Source: Muribaculaceae bacterium (GTDB lineage: Bacteria > Bacteroidota > Bacteroidia > Bacteroidales > Muribaculaceae). Taken from it: a stretch of DNA of 20,462 bases. Position numbers and translations under genes: made by a program. The stretch covers positions 1-20,462 of the forward strand of contig VSPN01000050.1 of the NCBI GenBank assembly GCA_009775355.1, written 5' to 3'. Below, in pieces: positions 7,318 through 15,160 of this stretch; position 1 is the first letter of the stretch, and each line of letters begins with the position of its first letter. The notes under the pieces are model-generated. The model was not told the DNA's origin. It searched no databases and saw only the letters and a program-made list of their open reading frames with translations.

Positions 7318-8001
7318 TCATTTCTCGGCGGCTCCCGATTCGGTGATCGTGAAGTTGAAGAAGTCGTTGAGCGGCTTGACCGCCTCCATGCGGGCAAGCA
7401 CCCTCTCTTCGAAGTCGGCAGCTCCGAGATCATCCTCGTCCAGAGGTGTACAGGCGGTGAAGTCGCGCGGTTTCAGTAGGTCGATGTGTTCCCAGTCTTT
7501 CGGAAAACCCTTGGGCGCGGTCTTCAGAAGATTCTCGCCCACACTCCTGTAATATGAGGAAAAAGGCTCCGAAGCCATTATCTCAAGATACTCCTCCACA
7601 TTGTCGAAGATGTCCTGACGTATGGCCTTGACGAGCTGCGGACCCGGGCACCAGCATCCTCCCGCCACGAGGCAGTTGTCGGGTTCGAGGTGCAGATAGT
7701 AGCCGCATGTGGGACTTTTCTTTCCGCCCGGCGGATTTATGTATATTCCGATATGCGTCTTGTATGGAGTCTTGTCGGCCGAGAAGCGCGTGTCGCGGTA
7801 TATCCTGTACAGGCAGTCGCGCGGACTCAGCATCGAGGCTTCCGGGTCAAACCGGGCCACGCCGGCTATCAGCCGCGCGGCCAGAGCCTCGGTCTCCTCT
7901 TTTACTGTCAGATAGCGGTCTTTGTTGTCGTTGAACCATACGCGGTCGTTGTGTCGCCGAAGCGAACGCAGAAACGACAGGATCGTCTTTATGTCGTGCA
8001 T
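7318..8001 (-). CDS. DUF2461 (TIGR02453) family protein
   Basis: This 227-residue soluble protein matches the DUF2461/TIGR02453 pattern as I know it. An N-terminal block has FLRSLRRHNDRVWFNDNK (about 9-26). A central block has YRIYRDTRFSADKTPYKTHIG, followed by a glycine-rich GGCWCPGPQLVKAIRQ segment and a late GFPKDWEH. The function of the family is unknown. No signal peptide or membrane helix is visible. The start is ATG; it follows the PorE-like gene by 46 bases and precedes the lipid kinase by 70, so it is probably part of the same minus-strand operon. A cysteine pair in the CWCPG segment is unusual-looking, but I cannot tell whether it is conserved. Confidence 0.85.
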   Translation of the reverse strand: MHDIKTILSFLRSLRRHNDRVWFNDNKDRYLTVKEETEALAARLIAGVARFDPEASMLSPRDCLYRIYRDTRFSADKTPYKTHIGIYINPPGGKKSPTCGYYLHLEPDNCLVAGGCWCPGPQLVKAIRQDIFDNVEEYLEIMASEPFSSYYRSVGENLLKTAPKGFPKDWEHIDLLKPRDFTACTPLDEDDLGAADFEERVLARMEAVKPLNDFFNFTITESGAAEK

Positions 8002-8047
8002 TTCCCTGATTGCTTTTGTGTAATGTCTGTTCAGACTGCCGGGCGGA

Positions 8048-10033
8048 TCAGAACATGTCGTATTCTATCGATGTCACCTGAAATTCGGTTCGCCGGTTGA
8101 TCTGGTCGGCGGCCTCGCGGTCTTCCTCTCCGAGAGTGTCGATAAACTCCGGAGTGAGCACGGTGCCGGTCTCGAACTGCGGATATTCGCGGTTGATGCG
8201 CGTAGTCACGGTCTTGGGCACTGATTTGCCGTAGCCCTTCCATGTCAGCCGGTCGGCGGCAATTCCCGCGCCTACGAGGTAGTCGACCACGCTCTTGGCG
8301 CGGCGTTCCGACAGCCCTTCGTTGTACGCCTCGGTCCCGACGCGGTCGGTGTGCGAGCCCATCTCGATCGTCACGTTGGGATTGTCGCGAAGCATCTGCG
8401 CCATCTCGTCGAGTGCCTCTTTCGATTCGGGGCGCAGCGTGGCGCGGTCGAAGTCGTAGAATATGTTTTCCACCACCTGCGGCTTGTTGATCGCGGCCAG
8501 TATGAAGTCTATGCCGTAGTCGGCGTCTTCCTCCTCGGCGTCTGACTCGAATTCCTGCTTGACGTTGAGATAGCCTTTCGCTCCGGCGAGCATCACGTAT
8601 CTTACGCCGCGCTGCAGGTTGAAGCGGAAGGATCCGTCGTCGCGCGCCACCTCCTTCTGGTTCGATCCGTCGTCGCCGACGATGCGTATCACGGCGTTGG
8701 GCACCGGCTCTTCATCCTTGTCGAGCACCATCCCTGAGATCGTCACCTTTATGTCGGGCTTTACGAAACTGAAAATGTGGTCGTATCCGCGCGCGTCGCC
8801 CCGGTTCGAGCTGAAGAATCCTGATTCACTCTCGCCGAACGTTATGCCGAAGTCGTCGCCAGGGCTGTTGAGCGGTAGTCCGAGGTTTTCGACGCTCCAT
8901 CTGTCGCCGGTGGAGTTGAGACGCGCCATGAACATGTCGAGACCGCCGAATCCTGGATGTCCGTCGCTTGAGAAATATAGCAGCGAGTCTGTGCGCACAT
9001 AGGGAAACATTTCGTCGCCCGACGTGTTGATCTGGTCGCCGAGATTCTCGAGAGAGCCTACGCGGTCCTTGAGGTTTATGCGCCATATGTCTTTGCCGCC
9101 GTAGCCTCCCGGCATGTCGGAAGCGAAGTAGAGGTATGTTCCGTCGGGCGATACAGCGGGATGACCTACAGCCGATATGGTGTCGGCCGTGATCTCGAAT
9201 TTCTGAGGTGCGCTCCATGTGGCATCGCTGCGTCGGGAGGTGTAGATCTCGACCGACGTGTTGGCGTCGGCGGCACGTCGGGCCATGGTAAGATACATGG
9301 TCTGGCCGTCGGGCGAGAAGCTTACCGCACCCTCGTCGAATGCGCTGTTGAGTTCTCCTTCCGCCGGTTCGGGGCGTTGCCAGTTTCCTTTCTCGTCTTT
9401 TGTCGAGAAGTATATGTCGGAGCGCTTCATGCCGGTTATCTCCGACTTGTCAGTGCCTGTGGCCTTCTCGTTGCTCGATGTGAAATATAGGATGTTGAAT
9501 GTCTTGTCGAGATACATCGGGGCGAAGTCTGCACGCCGGGAGTTGAATATCTTGGCGTTCGAGATCTTGTATCTGCTCTTCGGGTTCGCTTTGGCGCGGA
9601 TCGCCATCTGGCAGCCGCGTATCCCCTCGCGTGCGAGGGCGTCGCCCGGGCAGCGGTCGAGAAACTCCGTGTAGGCATCGATTGCCGGCTGGTATTTCCC
9701 CTCCATCTGGAGCGAGCGACCAAGATAGAAAAAAGCCATTGAGTCAGGATACTCGTAGCGTATCGCATTCTGATAGGCGGCCGAGGCTCGGGCGGCCATG
9801 TTGAGCTTGCGGTAGCAGGTGGCGAGTTGATAGGCCACCTCTCCCCTCAGTTCGCGGTCCTCGCGGGGATTGAGTTTGTTGTATACGGCGCGATATGTCT
9901 TCGAGGCGTTGAAATACTCCCCTCTGCCGAACTGCTCGTTTGCTTCCGAGAGCTTCGGAGTCTTGCATGAGCAGAGTGCCGTCATCAGAATGACGGCAAT
10001 AAGAAAGAGAGCGTCTGATTTCCTAAAGTTCAT
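8048..10033 (-). CDS. PorE-like OmpA-family lipoprotein (TPR, beta-propeller, CarboxypepD_reg, OmpA)
   Basis: This 661-residue protein has a lipoprotein signal with lipobox LCSC (lipidated Cys23). TPRs follow (about 27-150, e.g. GRGEYFNASKTYRAVY). Next are PD40/WD40-like propeller blades (about 170-420; VSFSPDGQTMYLT, AVSPDGTYLYFASD, SLLYFSSDGHPGFGG). A carboxypeptidase-regulatory-like fold comes next (about 435-510), then a C-terminal OmpA peptidoglycan-binding domain (about 520-656; NIFYDFDRATL, GSHTDRVGTEAYNEGLSERRA, NRRTEF). This domain order is that of PorE, which anchors the type IX secretion PorK/N ring to peptidoglycan. Paralogues with the same order exist, so the exact role is inferred. 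The start ATG lies in a strong hairpin (10007-10050). The adk stop is 64 bases upstream. Confidence 0.88.
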   Translation of the reverse strand: MNFRKSDALFLIAVILMTALCSCKTPKLSEANEQFGRGEYFNASKTYRAVYNKLNPREDRELRGEVAYQLATCYRKLNMAARASAAYQNAIRYEYPDSMAFFYLGRSLQMEGKYQPAIDAYTEFLDRCPGDALAREGIRGCQMAIRAKANPKSRYKISNAKIFNSRRADFAPMYLDKTFNILYFTSSNEKATGTDKSEITGMKRSDIYFSTKDEKGNWQRPEPAEGELNSAFDEGAVSFSPDGQTMYLTMARRAADANTSVEIYTSRRSDATWSAPQKFEITADTISAVGHPAVSPDGTYLYFASDMPGGYGGKDIWRINLKDRVGSLENLGDQINTSGDEMFPYVRTDSLLYFSSDGHPGFGGLDMFMARLNSTGDRWSVENLGLPLNSPGDDFGITFGESESGFFSSNRGDARGYDHIFSFVKPDIKVTISGMVLDKDEEPVPNAVIRIVGDDGSNQKEVARDDGSFRFNLQRGVRYVMLAGAKGYLNVKQEFESDAEEEDADYGIDFILAAINKPQVVENIFYDFDRATLRPESKEALDEMAQMLRDNPNVTIEMGSHTDRVGTEAYNEGLSERRAKSVVDYLVGAGIAADRLTWKGYGKSVPKTVTTRINREYPQFETGTVLTPEFIDTLGEEDREAADQINRRTEFQVTSIEYDMF

Positions 10034-10050
10034 GGAAATTAAACGCTCTC
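10007..10050 (-). promoter_or_regulatory. Hairpin enclosing the start codon of the PorE-like gene
   Basis: The minus-strand RNA pairs 10034-10050 with 10007-10023. This is a 17-position stem with 15 Watson-Crick pairs, one U-G wobble and one A-C mismatch. The 10-base loop (10024-10033) begins with the AUG of the PorE-like gene. No U tract follows, so it does not look like an adk terminator. The position suggests control of translation initiation. This is structural inference only. Confidence 0.5.
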
Positions 10051-10097
10051 AAATGTGGTTTTAGTACATGGTTGCACACCGGCCTCTGATTGCAGGT

Positions 10098-10700
10098 CTA
10101 CCGTCTTGTCTTTTTCAAGCGGACGCCGGTCTGGCGTTCGAGGCGTGTGGCTATGTTGTGGAATATCTCGTCGACTATGCCAAGACCGTTGATGCCGAGA
10201 TATTTCCCCTCGCCGGTGTAGTAGTCGCGCAGCGGGAGGGTCTGCTTGTGGTACACATCAAGACGGTTCTTGATGGTCTCGATGTTGTCGTCGGCGCGGC
10301 CTGTCTCCTTGCCGCGGGCGAGCATGCGGTTCACGAGTTCCTCCTCGGGCACCTCGAGTCCGATCACTGCATGCAGGTCAGTGCCGCGCTTGCGCAGCAG
10401 CCCTTTGAGAGCCTCTGCCTGCGGTATGGTGCGGGGAAAACCGTCGAATACAACACCGCTTTTCCCCGATGCCTCCTTGTCGAGAACGTCGTCGAGAATG
10501 TCGATCATCAGCTGGTCGGGGATCAGCTGACCTTGCGATATGTATTCGTCGGCTGTCTTGCCAAGCGGTGTGCCGCGTTTTATGTGGTCGCGCAGAAGTT
10601 CACCTGTAGAAATGTGGTATAGACCGTATTCGTCTATGAGTTTCGCGCTCTGGGTTCCTTTTCCGCTGCCCGGAGCACCGAATAATACTATGTTCAGCAT
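10098..10700 (-). CDS. adk: Adenylate kinase
   Basis: This 200-residue cytosolic enzyme interconverts ATP + AMP and 2 ADP. It shows the P-loop FGAPGSGKGTQ (7-17), the AMP-binding segment HISTGELLRDHI (29-40), the signature VVFDGFPRTIPQAEAL (83-98), and the Arg-rich closing region ARGKETGRADDN followed by IKNRLDVYHKQTLPL. The lid is short, without the four-Cys zinc motif of longer adenylate kinases. The start is ATG. It lies 65 bases after hpt and 64 before the PorE-like gene, all on one strand, so a purine metabolism operon running into envelope genes is likely. Confidence 0.97.
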   Translation of the reverse strand: MLNIVLFGAPGSGKGTQSAKLIDEYGLYHISTGELLRDHIKRGTPLGKTADEYISQGQLIPDQLMIDILDDVLDKEASGKSGVVFDGFPRTIPQAEALKGLLRKRGTDLHAVIGLEVPEEELVNRMLARGKETGRADDNIETIKNRLDVYHKQTLPLRDYYTGEGKYLGINGLGIVDEIFHNIATRLERQTGVRLKKTRR

Positions 10701-10765
10701 AATAGATATATATGTTTTTTAGCGGACAGAGCCCTTGATCGTCACGATTGCGGGCGGAGATCCTG

Positions 10766-11311
10766 CTAATCCTCTTTTATGACGTATATGTCCTTGAGGT
10801 TGCGCACCTTGCCGTCGAGGTCGAGTCCGTAGCCAATGATGAATTTCGGGGGAATCGAGAACGCCACATAGTCGGGCTTGAATCCTGTCTTCGAGCTTTC
10901 AGGCTTGTGGAGCAGGGTCGCGAACATGATCGAACGCGGGTTTCTCTTCTTCAGGTCTGCCACCATCATCGATGCGGTGAGGCCGGTGTCTACTATGTCC
11001 TCCACGATCACCACGTCAAGACCCTCGATGTCTTCGGTAAGCCCCATTATCTCCTTGATCTTGCCCGTAGACGAGGTTCCCTCATAGCTCGCGTATCTCA
11101 CGAAGTTGATGCGCGAGTCGTTGATGCCGATCTCTCTGATCAGGTCGGCGGCAAACATGAACGCGCCGTTGAGGACGCAGAGAAACAGGGGGCTTTTCCC
11201 CTCCAGGTCTTCACGGATCTCGCCGGCCACACGTTTTACCTGTGTGGCTATCTCGTCGCGGGTCAGGTACGGCACGAACGTCAGGCCGTCAACAGTAACT
11301 TTGTTATCCAT
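10766..11311 (-). CDS. hpt: Hypoxanthine phosphoribosyltransferase
   Basis: This 181-residue purine salvage enzyme joins hypoxanthine (and often guanine) to PRPP. The PRPP-binding loop is DVVIVEDIVDTGLT (99-112) with the acidic pair Glu104-Asp105. The flexible loop with its conserved Ser-Tyr is ASYEGTSSTGK (74-84), and the base-binding segment near the C-terminus is KPDYVAFSIPPKFIIGYGLD. Length is normal for the family. The start is ATG with a consensus-like promoter 22-55 bases upstream. adk follows 65 bases downstream, which keeps two nucleotide metabolism genes together. Confidence 0.97.
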   Translation of the reverse strand: MDNKVTVDGLTFVPYLTRDEIATQVKRVAGEIREDLEGKSPLFLCVLNGAFMFAADLIREIGINDSRINFVRYASYEGTSSTGKIKEIMGLTEDIEGLDVVIVEDIVDTGLTASMMVADLKKRNPRSIMFATLLHKPESSKTGFKPDYVAFSIPPKFIIGYGLDLDGKVRNLKDIYVIKED

Positions 11312-11332
11312 AGGTGCGATTGTAAATAATTA

Positions 11333-11366
11333 CAAAGTTAGCAAAAAATTCCTACTAAACGGCAAA
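11333..11366 (-). promoter_or_regulatory. Likely promoter of hpt
   Basis: On the minus strand, TAACTTTG (11333-11340) is an exact -7 element, identical to that of both tRNA promoters in this window. TTTG (11363-11366) lies upstream at a 22-base spacing, slightly long. The start would be near 11326, about 15 bases from the hpt ATG. The surrounding AT-rich run fits a promoter. Confidence 0.6.
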
Positions 11367-11398
11367 TTATTTATGATTTATGATCTATGAATCATGAA

Positions 11399-12076
11399 TT
11401 ACTGGAGTTCGAAGCGGGTGCCGGTCCATCTGTATGTACGCTCTTTTCTCAGGTGAGGCGTCAGCTTTTCGGCCTCCTCCTTGCCCAGATATGTACCGCT
11501 CGTGAGTGTGGCGCGGAGTTCGCCGGAGTCCGGCCCGATGGTGTATTCCACCGTCGGGAAGGGTATCATTTCGGCGAGCTCCTTTCTTGTCCGGCGGTCG
11601 GTCCCCTCGCTCTCTATGAAGTCTTCGGTCGTGACAAGGCGTATGAATCTGGCGGCGTCAAGCTCGCGCATCGATGAGTCATAGAAGCGGATGTCGCTGT
11701 CGGCAGCCTGTAGGGAGTCGCCGATGGTGTAGACCGACACCACTATCTGCTTCTTCTTCCATGGAAGCACCCTGAGGGTCAGCGTCGTGACCGGAGTCAC
11801 CTGCACCTTGGCATAGTCGTCGGTGAGCGGACGGTGCAGCCATGAGAACCCCTCCATCACGTTCGGCACGCGGTATATGCTGTCTGCCCTGTAGTAGTCG
11901 AGCAGGTCGAGCCGCATCGACGTCGACAGTATGTCGAGTGTCTGTGCCGGCATTCTCACCAGCGCGTCGGAAGCCGTAATCCGGTCTGGAGCCGCACCGG
12001 TTGTGGCCGGGGTCTCTCCCGCCGCCACGAGTGCGGCGGCCGCCAACATGACGGCCGCAGTCATGATACTTTTCAT
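11399..12076 (-). CDS. DUF3256 family secreted protein
   Basis: This 225-residue protein has a signal peptide (MKSIMTAAVMLAAAALVAAG, about 1-20). Its body carries features I associate with the Bacteroidales DUF3256 family: MPAQTLDILSTSMRLDLLDYY, then TTLTLRVLPWKKKQIVVSVYTIGD and a basic, aromatic C-terminus (TYRWTGTRFELQ). Function is unknown; a periplasmic or outer-membrane-associated location is likely. It starts 3 bases after the helicase stop, so the two genes are almost certainly translated from one mRNA. The hpt promoter lies in the 87 bases after its stop. Confidence 0.8.
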   Translation of the reverse strand: MKSIMTAAVMLAAAALVAAGETPATTGAAPDRITASDALVRMPAQTLDILSTSMRLDLLDYYRADSIYRVPNVMEGFSWLHRPLTDDYAKVQVTPVTTLTLRVLPWKKKQIVVSVYTIGDSLQAADSDIRFYDSSMRELDAARFIRLVTTEDFIESEGTDRRTRKELAEMIPFPTVEYTIGPDSGELRATLTSGTYLGKEEAEKLTPHLRKERTYRWTGTRFELQ

Positions 12077-12079
12077 AGG

Positions 12080-14131
12080 CTATTTGTAGAATATGTCGTA
12101 GCTGCCGTTATACTTCGGCTTGCTTTTCTTCTTCTCTTTCCCTTTGCCATCCTTGCCGCTTTTCTTCGGTTTGGAGCCGTCGCGGAAATCGCGGGCGGAC
12201 TTCCCTTTCGATTTCTCTTTCGATTTCTCCTTCTGTTTTCCACCTTTCCGGTAGCCCTGGCGTTTTCCGGCGGTCTCGCCGGCGTAGTCGCGACCGGCCT
12301 CGGCGATTTCGGCGTGTATCTTGTCGCCGAAGAAGTCGGCATGGCGCAGAGCGGCGAGCACGCGGGGAGCGTCTTCCTTGCGCACGTCGAAAAGAGTGTA
12401 GCCCGGCAGCAGGTCGATGCGCCCGATCTCAGGCTTCGGTCCGTTGACATTACGGTTCACAAGTTCCATGAGGTTGCCCGGGAAGAAGCCCGCGCTCTTG
12501 CCGATATTGACCATGAGGCGTTCATATCCCTCCTCTGCATCGCGGCGGTCTTTCTCCTTGCGCGTGGGGCGGGGCTCTTTCTCACGCTTCTCTTTCTTCT
12601 CCTTGCGGTCCTTCTCGTTGAGGTCGATGTCGGGCATGTCGCGGTAGTAGGCCAGCAGACGGTTGAATTCAAGCGAGAGCACCCGCTTGAGCAGGTCCTC
12701 TTCGGTGAGCCACTCGAGTTTCTTTCTGACGCCTGTTATGTACTTGCCGATCTCATCTTCGTTCACCTGCACGCGCTCAAGCCTGTCGGCAAGGTTGTAG
12801 AGCTGCTTCTCGATGATATGCTCGGGAGTTGGCACCTTGCGGTATTCGAATTCGCGACCGATTATCTTCTCGATCTGGCGGATCTTGCTCTTCTCGCGGC
12901 TGTGTATGATGGCCACCGAGACTCCGGTCTTGTTGGCGCGCCCTGTGCGGCCGCTGCGGTGGGTGTAGACGGCCACGTCGTCGGGCAGGCCGAAGTTGAT
13001 GACGTGTGTGAGGTCGTCCACGTCAAGTCCGCGTGCGGCCACGTCGGTGGCCACAAGTATCTGGGTGACATGGTCGCGAAATTTCTTCATCGCCAGGTCT
13101 CTCTGCGCCTGCGACAGGTCACCGTGCAGACAGTCGGCGTTGTAGCCGTCGGCGATCAGCTTGTCGGCCACTTCCTGCGTCTCCTTTTTTGTGCGGCAGA
13201 AGACAATGCCGTATATGCTGGGGCTGTTGTCGACCACACGCTTCAGTGCGAGATACTTGTCGTGAGCCTTGACCATATAGTATATGTGTCGCACGTTTTT
13301 CGTTCCCTCGTTGCGGTTGCCGGCCACGAATTCCACCGGATCTTTCATGAAGCGGCGGGCGATGCCTGCAATCTCTTTCGGCATCGTGGCCGAGAACATC
13401 AGCATCTTGCGGTCGTCGGGCACATGGGTCAGAATCTCGTTGATGTCGTCGAGGAAGCCCATGTTGAGCATCTCGTCTGCCTCGTCGAGCACCACTGTGT
13501 GCACATGGCCGAGGCGCACCTCGCCGCGCTTGATCAGGTCAAGAAGCCGGCCCGGAGTGGCCACCACCACCTGCACCCCTTTGCGGAGTGTGCGGATCTG
13601 GCTCTCGATGCTCGACCCGCCGTAGACGGGGAGCACGCGCAGACCGTCGATATATTTCGAGAAGTCTGCCAGATCGCCGGCGATCTGGAGGCAGAGTTCT
13701 CGGGTCGGCGCGATGATCAGAGCCTGGGGCTGTGTCTCCGACACATCGATGCGCTGCAGCAGAGGGAGGCCGAACGCTGCGGTCTTGCCTGTGCCGGTCT
13801 GGGCCAGACCGACCACGTCGCCCTGTCGCGAGAGAAGGTGCGGTATCACCATCTCCTGAATCGGCATGGGGTGCTCGAATCCCATCTCGCCGATAGCTTT
13901 CAGAAGGCGAGGCTCGACACCGAGGTGGGCGAATGTGCGGCTGTCGGCGGTGTCAGAGAGTTTCGTGATATCGGAGCTTCCGGAATTTTCCTTTAACTTC
14001 GACTCGTCCGATTCGTCCGACGGGTCAGACGCTGGTGTCATCGCGACACGTGCCTCGAAAACCGCGCCCGGGTCAGCCGGTATTATATTGTTGTCAACTA
14101 CGTTGTCTGTCTCTTGATTTTTTTTGTCCAT
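12080..14131 (-). CDS. DEAD-box RNA helicase with DbpA-type RNA-binding domain
   Basis: This 683-residue ATP-dependent RNA helicase is likely involved in ribosome assembly or RNA unwinding, as in the DeaD/CsdA group. Motifs in order: Q motif FAHLGVEPRLLKAIGEMGFEHP (67-88), Walker A AQTGTGKT (110-117), PTREL (142-146), TPGR (192-195), DEAD (216-219), SAT (247-249), ARGLD (366-370), HRSGRTGR (391-398). A lysine/glutamate-rich linker (505-532) leads to a DbpA-like RNA-binding domain (about 536-612), then a strongly basic tail (623-675) rich in KGK repeats. The acidic N-terminal extension (1-65) is unusual. I chose ATG 14129-14131; an in-frame ATG at 14213-14215 would add 28 residues with no helicase features. 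A DUF3256 gene follows after 3 bases. Confidence 0.95.
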   Translation of the reverse strand: MDKKNQETDNVVDNNIIPADPGAVFEARVAMTPASDPSDESDESKLKENSGSSDITKLSDTADSRTFAHLGVEPRLLKAIGEMGFEHPMPIQEMVIPHLLSRQGDVVGLAQTGTGKTAAFGLPLLQRIDVSETQPQALIIAPTRELCLQIAGDLADFSKYIDGLRVLPVYGGSSIESQIRTLRKGVQVVVATPGRLLDLIKRGEVRLGHVHTVVLDEADEMLNMGFLDDINEILTHVPDDRKMLMFSATMPKEIAGIARRFMKDPVEFVAGNRNEGTKNVRHIYYMVKAHDKYLALKRVVDNSPSIYGIVFCRTKKETQEVADKLIADGYNADCLHGDLSQAQRDLAMKKFRDHVTQILVATDVAARGLDVDDLTHVINFGLPDDVAVYTHRSGRTGRANKTGVSVAIIHSREKSKIRQIEKIIGREFEYRKVPTPEHIIEKQLYNLADRLERVQVNEDEIGKYITGVRKKLEWLTEEDLLKRVLSLEFNRLLAYYRDMPDIDLNEKDRKEKKEKREKEPRPTRKEKDRRDAEEGYERLMVNIGKSAGFFPGNLMELVNRNVNGPKPEIGRIDLLPGYTLFDVRKEDAPRVLAALRHADFFGDKIHAEIAEAGRDYAGETAGKRQGYRKGGKQKEKSKEKSKGKSARDFRDGSKPKKSGKDGKGKEKKKSKPKYNGSYDIFYK

Positions 14132-14374
14132 AATTTCTATCGTTAATTCCGAAGTGGTTCTGACGCGACCGCGTGGCGGCTGTCTGAATAAAATGATTGT
14201 TAATGTGTCTTTCATACATCACATGCACACATGCGTTCCCGATGTAGCTGAAACACACGCATGCGCATACGCATACCACTTCTTATATATAACGTCAGAA
14301 ATAATCAATCAGGCACATACGGAAGAAAAAAAAGTAATGCCGCAGTAAAGAAACCAACTTCATAGGCAAAATTC
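14132..14374. other. Long leader of helicase gene with alternating purine-pyrimidine runs
   Basis: This 243-base gap separates the helicase start (minus) from the tRNA-Gly promoter (plus). I found no TAnnTTTG element on the minus strand, so the helicase promoter is not identified. Two strictly alternating purine-pyrimidine runs are present: 14220-14236 (17 bases) and 14253-14276 (24 bases, CA/GC-rich). The gap could encode a long 5' untranslated leader, which some cold-shock helicase genes use for regulation; that is a guess. Confidence 0.5.
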
Positions 14375-14405
14375 TTTGCAACTTGAAATAAAATAATTAA
14401 CTTTG
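14375..14405 (+). promoter_or_regulatory. Promoter of tRNA-Gly
   Basis: TTTG (14375-14378), 19 bases, TAACTTTG (14398-14405) matches the Bacteroidetes consensus exactly, with the same -7 octamer as the tRNA-Phe promoter. Start would be near 14412, about five bases before the mature tRNA. Confidence 0.85.
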
Positions 14406-14416
14406 CGAAACCAATC

Positions 14417-14489
14417 GCGATAGTAGCTCAGTTGGTAGAGCATCAGCTTCCCAAGCTGAGGGTCACGGGTTCGAGCCCCGCCTATCGCT
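14417..14489 (+). tRNA. tRNA-Gly (anticodon CCC)
   Basis: This is a 73-base cloverleaf. The acceptor GCGATAG pairs with CTATCGC, with discriminator T. The D arm is AGCTCAGTTGGTAGAGC, the anticodon stem TCAGC/GCTGA encloses loop TTCCCAA (anticodon CCC), and the T arm is CGGGTTCGAGCCCCG. CCA is not encoded. It has its own promoter and a perfect hairpin terminator downstream, so it is a single-gene unit. Confidence 0.96.
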
Positions 14490-14497
14490 CAAATAGT

Positions 14498-14545
14498 AAA
14501 TGACTCAGAATGAAAATGTTGTAATGTTTCATTCTGAGTCATTTT
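14498..14545 (+). terminator. Terminator of tRNA-Gly
   Basis: Perfect 18-bp arms (14498-14515 and 14527-14544) flank an 11-base loop. The right arm ends in ATTTT on the plus strand and the left arm begins AAA, so it could act in both directions. Confidence 0.85.
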
Positions 14546-15160
14546 ATATTCGTAAACCTATTTTAAGATAAACTATTGGGTAATTTCGGCTTGGACCGTT
14601 TTTCCGCCCCTTGCTAACATTGCGAAGGTGTTTTTTTAGAAAGTCTTGCAAATGTACTCTTGTAAGGCGTTCCGTGTGGTCATCTCTTACACTACAAAAT
14701 CACAAAAAAATAGTTTATATAATAAACTGAATAAAAGTATTTTATATTAAATCTAACCCCAAAAACAAGACGCTGAATTGTGAAAATATTTAACAGTTTG
14801 ACAGGTCCGTATTATTCATTTATCTCCCGGTGGATTGAGTTTATGAAGGTATATTATTGGCAGGATGTAATTATGAAAAGCTATATTCGGATAGATAATA
14901 TCAAAACATGTTTTATAACATCCGGATAAATTTTGAAATGCGTCAGCTGTGTTGTAATTTTGCAATACCAAATAGCAGTCATACTGACCTTGGTAGAATT
15001 TAGTTAAAGTTAAAAATCAGCAAACCTTAATACCGAAAGCTTTAAGTCTAATACCGGAAAAACGGAAGAACGAAGAAATGCAAACAACAGGGTAATTGAT
15101 TATTATTATTGACCTTAATCGAAACCAGACAGATTCCGACGGGAAGTCGACAATCTTCTA
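14546..15160. other. AT-rich intergenic region without a recognised protein gene
   Basis: This long stretch is clearly more AT-rich than its coding neighbours. The longest credible start-to-stop frame on the plus strand is only 28 codons (14842-14928), and I recognise no product. It holds an orphan consensus promoter (14932-14962) and a small hairpin (15131-15156). Confidence 0.6.
14932..14962 (+). promoter_or_regulatory. Orphan consensus promoter in AT-rich region
   Basis: TTTG (14932-14935), 19 bases, TAATTTTG (14955-14962) fits the Bacteroidetes promoter consensus exactly, spacing included. No protein gene follows on this strand. Predicted start is near 14969. Confidence 0.5.

Noticed and set aside
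8025..8036. GTCTG/CAGAC palindrome between the PorE-like and DUF2461 genes
   Set aside because: The 5-bp arms with a 2-base loop are too weak and have no U tract.
12314..13996. A 560-codon open frame on the plus strand
   Set aside because: It is fully antisense to the DEAD-box helicase, which has every motif of its family. The antisense translation is rich in H, V, D and L without any domain, as expected of a GC-rich shadow frame.
14842..14928. A 28-codon frame on the plus strand (MKVYYWQDVIMKS and on)
   Set aside because: No promoter at a proper distance, no recognisable family, and short enough to arise by chance in AT-rich DNA.
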